Notes under the pieces: model-generated
Told to the model about the DNA's origin: nothing
Databases searched by the model: none
What the model saw: the letters and a program-made list of their open reading frames with translations, nothing else
Part shown: positions 61,218 to 64,000 of the stretch, in pieces
Numbering within the stretch: the first letter of the stretch is position 1
Layout: each line of letters begins with the position of its first letter
Translations under genes and position numbers: made by a program
Source: Camillea tinctor
Lineage: Eukaryota; Ascomycota; Sordariomycetes; Xylariales; Xylariaceae
Length of the DNA stretch: 64,000 nt
Reading direction: 5' to 3'
Assembly (NCBI GenBank): GCA_022578605.1
Contig: MU394126.1
Location: 62,001-126,000 of the forward strand

Positions 61218-62369
61218 CGTGACTCGATCCTCTGGCGGAATGGGTGTTGGCAGAGAAGGGCAGGGCGTGGTTGAATGTTCATATGACAGGGACAGAAAAT
61301 GATTTTTTTTTTCAGACTCTCCAGTGGTCTTAGTGGTCTAGAGCGAATGATTGCCGAACGTGGGGTCGCCTGTAAGCCAGACTTGATTCTTGTTAAGTGG
61401 GTATGCAGATTACTCTAAGCCCTATTTGGTTAGCTGCATCTTTACACTACAGGTACGTACATACATGACGGGATATAGTATAGCCCCCCGACCTTCAAAC
61501 CAGGACTTCCAGGGCTGCCAGGCTTCTTTTTTTTATTTTTTTTCTCCATACCCTCCTAAAACTACTTAGTGCAATACACTGAGGTTCTCCGTTCTTCCAG
61601 GCAGACACCAAAACACCCTATCATCCTCCCACTTTACACAACTCTAAACACTGGTAATTCATTATACTCCACTGTCATCTGTTCGCATACGATGCTTTAG
61701 AGGCGGTGTTAAGTTTTTATCTGCCTAAAGAGGATAATATTCAAAGTTTGTTGGATCTACGTATGTAGTCGTACAAGTAGTACTGTTTTAATACGATGGC
61801 TTATTTTAGGGGGAAGGGGGCGCTTTACTTAAACTATCCTATCCTATTCTTTCACCACTTACACGCACCAAGTAGGTTACATACTTTTTTAAACCACACA
61901 CACACACACATGCCATAGCATATGTATGTATGTATGCTGTTCCAGTTCCATGTGATGTACTTTACTTTTGCGGCACTTGAGCAGAAACCACCTCAGGGGT
62001 CTAGGTTAATTTAGGAACATGTCTGCGAGCTAATTTGATCACTCTCCACTAGCCATGTCTAGGCCTTGATACTTGTCAGCTGGATGCTAGAACGAGAACG
62101 AGAACGAAGTTTTGAGTAGTACTCATACATAACTACTCGACCATTCACACTCTTTTTCTCTCTTAACTTCTCATCATCATGGCTCACTGTAATTCTTTTC
62201 TTATACCGAAGGCACGTTGGGCGGACCCACTCCACCACTCCTTATAAAAGGAGACCACCTCTCTCTCTCTCTCTTTCTCCTTTAGTTGTTCAATGTTCTA
62301 CATCCATAGAGCCTGTATAACCTACTTCTCTGTAGCTCGTACTAGCAGTATACCTATCGTAGAGCCCTA
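61218..62369. promoter_or_regulatory. Divergent promoter region of the CCDC137-like gene and aim6
   Basis: This 1.15-kb region separates two genes read outward, so both promoters should lie here. Next to aim6 is a clear TATA box (TATAAAAG, 62,243-62,250), 127 bp before the start codon, followed at once by a CT-repeat tract (about 62,256-62,280) typical of fungal core promoters. The centre holds CA and TATG microsatellites (about 61,895-61,935). Confidence 0.55.
62243..62250 (+). promoter_or_regulatory. TATA box of aim6
   Basis: TATAAAAG followed by a pyrimidine (CT) tract, 120 bp before the aim6 start codon at its nearest edge. Sequence and position fit a core promoter; no transcript start is known. 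Confidence 0.6.
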
Positions 62370-63665
62370 ATGATGGCTCGGGATTCCGGCAATATGGGTC
62401 GCAGTCCAACCGAATCGGCAGATAGCACCTTGCTAAGCAAGTTGTGGAACGGAGAACCAAAACATGACTATCTACCCGTGTATACTATGGACGGCAACGC
62501 ATTTCTCCCGAAAGAAACCATGGGAAAATATACAGATAAGGACAGCGCTGCCAGGCCCTTGCGAAGAAAGCGGCGCTGGCAAGGTTATGGGATATGTAGT
62601 GTTATCTGGGGTTTGGCCATTCTGTAAGTGCCCTCCTAGCGACACAACTACCCTTACCTCAGTCCCACTAACTTTGGTGTCAGAATTTCTATATCGCTCC
62701 TCGGCCTCCTTCTCACCCTGGGGCGGGCATTATGGGGTCAAGAATACGACCCAGACAAAATATTCAGCAACTGGGGAAAACCAGGAACCGGGACGGAGGC
62801 GTTGGCCTGGTATCCGACGGACTTCTTGCGAGATGTCATGCCGATCCCTTGTCATTCGCACAATGACTACTGGCGCAAAGTTCCTCTATTTTCTGCCCTG
62901 CACGTAGGCTGTGTGGGAGTGGAAGCCGATGTGTGGCTCGTCGATGGCAAGCCCGGGCTATACGTAGGACATGACACTGCGGCATTACAGCCTAACCGCA
63001 CATTCCAATCCCTTTACGTCGATCCCCTCGTGGAATTATTACATCGGTCTAACCCACACACCGAGTTCTATAACGATACCCGCCGTGGTGTTTTCGACGC
63101 CGACCCTGATCAGACAGTCGTGTTGTTGGTAGACCTCAAGACGGATGGAGCGCAGACCTGGCCAGAAGTTCTGAAACAGCTGGAGCCACTTAGGTCAGGA
63201 AATTGGCTGTCGTATGTTGAAGACGGTGTCGTTCACATGCGTCAGGTTACCGTCGTCGGCACGGGAAATACACCATTCGATCTACTGACACAGAACACAA
63301 CCTACCGTGACGCATTTTTCGACGCACCGCTGGGAGATATGTGGGAAGACCCTGATGCTCCCACTCTCGACTTGCCACGACCATCCAACACGAGTTTTGA
63401 ATACAATGCGACAAATTCATTCTATGCCAGCACAAGTTTGAAAGACGCCGTGGGGCTTTTCTTTGCCGGCCTTAGCGAAGCACAGCTCAAAATCGTTCGA
63501 GGTCAAATAAAAGGGGCACACAGGAGAGGATTGAAAGTCAGATATTGGGACACACCAAGCTGGCCAATCGGCCTCAGAGATAAAATCTGGCATACGCTGA
63601 TGGAAGAGGGTGCTGACATGCTAAACGTAGACGATTTGAAGAGCGCTTCTGAGAAGAAGTGGTAG
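62370..63665 (+). CDS. aim6: Aim6 family protein, PLC-like phosphodiesterase fold
   Basis: Exons 62,370-62,623 and 62,684-63,665 are split by a 60-bp intron (GTAAGT...GTGTCAG, branch ACTAAC) and give 411 residues. The family is named for yeast AIM6 (altered inheritance of mitochondria); its reaction is unknown. A cytosolic, basic N-terminus (1-72) precedes a membrane segment (about 73-98) built across the exon junction (GLAIL-ISISLLGLLLTLG). The rest is a TIM-barrel domain of the PLC-like/GDPD superfamily, with IPCHSHNDYW, VGVEADVWLVDGKPGLYVGHD, LLVDLKTDG and, at the end, KVRYWDTPSWP and GADMLNVDDL. The His and acidic residues of those motifs are the expected active-site set. Two adjacent ATGs (62,370 and 62,373) could start translation. 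Confidence 0.9.
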
Positions 63666-64000
63666 CAGCTGTATAGGTTACATTGAAGCACAAACGAAGT
63701 GTTGAATTACATCAATATCGTTATACCCCTGGTTTATACCCATATCCATATTTTAAGGAGAGAATTGATTTTCCTGTTTACCTGTTCGCTTTTCCGTGTG
63801 TGAACATTGAACAAAGAACTAAATATAACATAATGGTTGGGGGGGACTAACCTGGCCTAGAGGAAATGAAGAAAAAATGCATAGTTGACCTAGAGGTTTG
63901 AATCTGAGTTAACGATTCAGAACCTGGGGAACAACCTCTATTTAATACCCGTGTCTATAACCTTAGGTACATGTAGTCTTATATACATAGTTAGTAGGTA
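63666..64000. other. Downstream flank of aim6
   Basis: AT-rich sequence after the aim6 stop, presumably 3' UTR and the start of the next intergenic region. No gene was seen. Confidence 0.5.

Noticed and set aside
61320..61385. tRNA-like AGTGGTCTTAGTGGTCTAGAGCG segment upstream of the CCDC137-like gene
   Set aside because: It has a D-arm flavour only. There is no T-arm or acceptor pairing within reach.

Overview
The window is nuclear DNA of a filamentous ascomycete (Pezizomycotina). Coding regions are GC-rich and carry few short introns (59-149 bp) with fungal GT...CTAAC/CTGAC...AG signals. Every recognised protein has its familiar filamentous-fungal form: PI-PLC, Pfa3, GH7, Tau138, Ubc6, Aim6 and a CCDC137-like protein. 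Gene sequences and the long TAC/CATA-rich intergenic stretches suggest a sordariomycete, but that rank is an inference and I cannot name a genus.

Layout. Positions 1-26,699 hold no gene I can support. This stretch is AT-rich in blocks, full of homopolymers and microsatellites, and ends in the CT/CA-rich upstream region of an intronless phosphoinositide phospholipase C gene (26,700-30,122, +). A second desert (30,123-39,641) contains two diverged copies of a ~315-bp sequence in opposite orientation, 1.8 kb apart (36,185-36,496 and 38,281-38,602). From 39.6 kb to the end the window is gene-dense: DHHC palmitoyltransferase Pfa3 (-), secreted GH7 endoglucanase (-), four-finger C2H2 protein (-), E2 ubiquitin-conjugating enzyme Ubc6 (+), an unrecognised basic protein with an apparent frame break (-), the 2,107-residue TFIIIC B-block subunit (-), a CCDC137-like nucleolar protein (-) and Aim6 (+). 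A 386-bp TIR element with TA ends (59,118-59,503) lies upstream of the TFIIIC gene.

The genes are not an operon or a recognisable cluster. They are mostly housekeeping genes (lipid signalling, protein lipidation, ERAD, Pol III transcription, ribosome biogenesis, mitochondria) plus one plant-cell-wall enzyme. I rebuilt exons for seven spliced genes from splice signals, reading-frame continuity and recalled family sequence. These models extend or join ORFs that look separate.

I found no secondary-metabolite cluster, phage, CRISPR or clearly new multi-gene system. The most interesting items are the two repeat families, a GH7 enzyme lacking its usual substrate-tunnel tryptophans, the in-frame intron in pfa3 and the homopolymer frame break in the 50-kb gene.
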